Of a DNA stretch of 32,173 nt, positions 29,871-32,173 are shown piece by piece; the first letter of the stretch is position 1, and every line of letters starts with the position of its first letter. The stretch is from contig VFJQ01000170.1 in the NCBI GenBank assembly GCA_009885995.1, positions 1 to 32,173 on the forward strand, written 5' to 3'. Source of the stretch: Verrucomicrobiota bacterium (GTDB taxonomy: Bacteria > Verrucomicrobiota > Verrucomicrobiia > Chthoniobacterales > Chthoniobacteraceae). The notes beneath the pieces are model-generated. The model ran no database searches and had not been told where the DNA came from. It worked only from the letters and a program-made list of their open reading frames with translations. The position numbers and the translations under genes were made by a program.

Positions 29871-32173
29871 ATGCGCCGCCTCACCCTGATCCTCGCTGCT
29901 TGCACGCTCCCGCTGCGCGCCGTGCCGCCGACGGATCCTTCGCACGGTGAGGGTGTGCCGCCGACCGGTCCGACGCTCGAGGCTGCGACGGCGATGAAGG
30001 GGTTCAAGTTCGACCAGAACCTGAGCGTCTCGCTCTTCGCCTCCGAGCCGCTGCTCGGGAACCCGGTCGCATTTTCGCCCGATGAGCGCGGGCGCTGGTT
30101 CATTGCCGAGAGCTACCGGCAGGAGCGCGGCGTCGAGGACAACCGCGGCCACATGAACTGGCTCGATGCCGATCTCGCTTCCCGCAGCACCGACGATCGC
30201 CTCGCGATGATGCGGAAGTTTTATCCCGATCCGAAAAAGTTCGCCGAGCAGTTTGCGAAGGCGGAGGAGCGCATCACGCTCGTCGAGGACGTGAATGGCG
30301 ACGGCATCGCGGACAAGACGACGGTCTTCGCCGATGGCTTCCGCGATCCGCTCGATGGGACCGGCGCGGGCATCCTCGCGCGCGGCGACAATGTGTGGTG
30401 GACGTGCATCCCAAGTCTCTGGCGCTTCCGCGCGGGCGCGGATGGCAAGGCTGCGGAGAAGGGCAAGCTGCTCAGCGGATTCGGCATCAAGTTCGCCTTC
30501 CGCGGGCACGATATGCACGGGCTGCGCATGGGGCCGGAGGGATGGCTCTATTTCAGCATCGGCGACCGCGCGCTGAACGTGAAGACGCCCGACGGGCGCA
30601 GCGTGGTCGAGACCGAGTCGGGTGCGGTGCTGCGCTGCCGGCCCGACGGCACGGGGCTGGAGATTTTCGCCACCGGCCTCCGCAATCCGCAGGAACTCGC
30701 CTTCAACGCCTACGGCGATCTTTTCACCGGCGACAACAACTCCGACGGCGGCGACCAGGCGCGGCTGCTGCACATCGTCGAGGGTGCCGACTACGGTTGG
30801 CGCATGGCGTATCAATACCTGCCCGACCGCGGCCCGTGGAATCGCGAGAAGCTGTGGGACGAGAAGGCCGCGCCGCAAGCGCGCTACCTCGTGCCGCCGA
30901 TCGCAAACGTCGCGAATGGGCCCGCAGGGCTCACGTGCAATCCGGGCACCGGGCTCTCGGCGAAATTCGCGGGGCATTTTTTCCTCAGCGACTTCCGCGG
31001 CGGGCCGGCGGCGAGCGTGGTGCACGACATCGTGCTCGAGCCGCGCGGCGCGGGTTTTCGGATGAAGGATCGCGATGATTTCGTAAAGGGCATCCTCACC
31101 ACCGACGTGGAGTTCGGCCCCGACGGCGGGCTCTACGTGCTCGACTGGGTGGAAGGCTGGCAGGGCGCGGGCAAGGGGCGCATCTACAAGTTCACCGCGA
31201 AGGACGCCGACGCCGACGCGCAGCGCGCGACGCGCGATGTCATCGCGAGCGACTTCACGAAGCGCGGCATCGACGACCTCGTCGCCCTGCTCGCGCACGC
31301 CGACCAGCGCGTGCGACAGGCCGCGCAGTTCGAACTCGCGGAGCGCGGCCAGGACGCTGTGGTGCCGCTCGTGAAAACCGCACAGAGCGGCGCGGGCCAG
31401 CTCGCACGCATCCACGCTATCTGGGGGCTCGGGCAGCTCGCGAAATTCAACGCCACCACCGCCGGCCCTCTGCTCGGCCTGCTCGCGGATCGCGACGCCG
31501 AAGTGCGCGCGCAAGCCGCGAAGGTGCTCGGCTTCCGCCGCCTGCCTGCAGCGGGCGGTCCGCTCACGCCGCTGCTCGCGGACGCGAATCCGCGCGTGCG
31601 TTTCCAAGCCGCGATCGCGCTCGGCAAGATCGGGCACAAGGCGGCGGTCGATCCGCTTTTCAAGCTGCTCGCCGACAACGCGGACAAGGACGCGACCGTG
31701 CGGCACGGCGCGGTCTTCGCGCTCGCCGCGCTCGCGACGGCAGAGCAGCTCGCGGCGAAGGCGTCCGAACCCAACACCGCCATCCGCATTGGCGCGGTGC
31801 TGGCGCTGCGGCGGCAGGGCAGCGTGCGCGTGGCGGACTTCCTGTGGGATGGCGACGACGCGGTGACGCTCGAAGCGGCGCGCGCGATCCACGACGCGCC
31901 CATCCCCGCCGCGCTGCCCGCGCTCGCCGTGCTCGCGACCTCCGGCGCGTCGGCGAACCCGCGCATCCAGGAGCGCGCCGTGAACGCGAACTATCGCCTC
32001 GGCCAGCCCGCGCAGGCGCAGGCACTCGTGACGCTCGCGCTCGCCGCCGCCGCTCCCGAGCCCGTGCGACGCGATGCGCTCGACGCGCTCGCGAGCTGGG
32101 CGAACCCGAGCCCGAAGGACCGCGTGCTCGGCCAGTGGCGCCCGCTGCCCGCGCGCCCGGCGAAGGAAGCCGC
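29871..32173 (+). CDS. PVC-type membrane-bound-dehydrogenase-like protein (propeller then HEAT repeats), cut by the right edge
   Basis: The open frame continues to the window end (767 codons visible). The N-terminus MRRLTLILAACTLPLRAV is a signal peptide. The propeller region (about 45-445) has motifs such as VSLFASEPLLGNPVAFSP, GDGIADKTTVFADGF, MHGLRMGPEGWLYFSIGD, RNPQELAFNAYG and DNNSDGGDQARLLH. HEAT-like repeats follow from about residue 455 (VRQAAQFELAERG, VRAQAAKVLGF, VRFQAAIALGKIG). This is the N-terminal plan of the PVC heme-binding proteins; the c-heme domain, if present, lies beyond the window. The ATG at 29871 has no evident Shine-Dalgarno sequence. It follows the PQQ-like propeller gene, and together they look like a periplasmic oxidation pair. 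Confidence 0.87.
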   Translation, partial: MRRLTLILAACTLPLRAVPPTDPSHGEGVPPTGPTLEAATAMKGFKFDQNLSVSLFASEPLLGNPVAFSPDERGRWFIAESYRQERGVEDNRGHMNWLDADLASRSTDDRLAMMRKFYPDPKKFAEQFAKAEERITLVEDVNGDGIADKTTVFADGFRDPLDGTGAGILARGDNVWWTCIPSLWRFRAGADGKAAEKGKLLSGFGIKFAFRGHDMHGLRMGPEGWLYFSIGDRALNVKTPDGRSVVETESGAVLRCRPDGTGLEIFATGLRNPQELAFNAYGDLFTGDNNSDGGDQARLLHIVEGADYGWRMAYQYLPDRGPWNREKLWDEKAAPQARYLVPPIANVANGPAGLTCNPGTGLSAKFAGHFFLSDFRGGPAASVVHDIVLEPRGAGFRMKDRDDFVKGILTTDVEFGPDGGLYVLDWVEGWQGAGKGRIYKFTAKDADADAQRATRDVIASDFTKRGIDDLVALLAHADQRVRQAAQFELAERGQDAVVPLVKTAQSGAGQLARIHAIWGLGQLAKFNATTAGPLLGLLADRDAEVRAQAAKVLGFRRLPAAGGPLTPLLADANPRVRFQAAIALGKIGHKAAVDPLFKLLADNADKDATVRHGAVFALAALATAEQLAAKASEPNTAIRIGAVLALRRQGSVRVADFLWDGDDAVTLEAARAIHDAPIPAALPALAVLATSGASANPRIQERAVNANYRLGQPAQAQALVTLALAAAAPEPVRRDALDALASWANPSPKDRVLGQWRPLPARPAKEA

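Noticed and set aside
26553..31892. A 1,779-codon open frame on the minus strand
   Set aside because: It lies antisense to five plus-strand genes with clear domains (and the tail of a sixth), is dominated by Arg/His/Ala/Glu, and shows no motif. High GC with the third-position bias makes such antisense frames common.

Overview
The window is a GC-rich, gene-dense stretch of bacterial chromosome, most probably from the Verrucomicrobiota (PVC superphylum). The evidence is two large PVC-type proteins (18368-21640 with a C-terminal c-heme CxxCH motif and HEAT-like repeats; 29871 to the right edge with the same propeller/HEAT plan), a PQQ-like beta-propeller protein, a PocR-AraC regulator, and a YnbA/PlsC/CdsA-type lipid cluster. 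No rRNA, tRNA, CRISPR array, integrase or transposase was seen, and no stretch over 300 bases lacks a gene. The genus cannot be named from this sequence.

Layout. (1) 1-1922, minus: three coupled phospholipid genes (CDP-alcohol phosphatidyltransferase, acyltransferase, phosphatidate cytidylyltransferase), each overlapping the next by ATGA. (2) 1991-5547, plus: a prenyltransferase-beta-like alpha/alpha-barrel protein, a two-CBS protein, a DCC thiol-disulfide protein and a class II terpene cyclase homologue with a DADDT motif. This is a possible uncharacterised terpenoid module. (3) 5536-6430: a small helical protein and a stand-alone CoaB-like protein. (4) 6407-10679: a TIR-membrane-proline-rich protein and a GT39-type glycosyltransferase (minus), then a UDP-galactopyranose-mutase-like flavoprotein (plus). 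(5) 10759-14769: a secreted beta-helix protein of about 1,328 residues, broken into three frames by a perfect 25-bp tandem duplication and a probable one-base deletion. (6) 14831-16206: an NfsB-like nitroreductase and a divergent VapBC toxin-antitoxin pair with an operator-like palindrome. (7) 16211-21640, minus: four genes chained by ATGA overlaps (PVC cytochrome, DNA glycosylase, aldo/keto reductase, SDR). The cytochrome gene carries an in-frame 80-bp REPIN-like palindrome. (8) 21745-28409, plus: a dense signalling locus (Rossmann-like protein, receiver lacking its phospho-acceptor Asp, PocR-AraC regulator, PAS histidine kinase, Rcp1-type receiver, REC-PAS-HisKA_3 kinase, NarL-type regulator, tandem universal stress protein). 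(9) 28437-32173, plus: a secreted beta-propeller protein and a second PVC-type dehydrogenase-like protein cut by the right edge.

The strongest leads are the signalling locus with its pseudo-receiver, the terpenoid-like module with a degenerate prenyltransferase zinc site, the REPIN read through as protein inside the cytochrome gene, and the tandem-duplication frameshift in the beta-helix gene. All functions are assigned from motifs and remembered family features; no database search was run.
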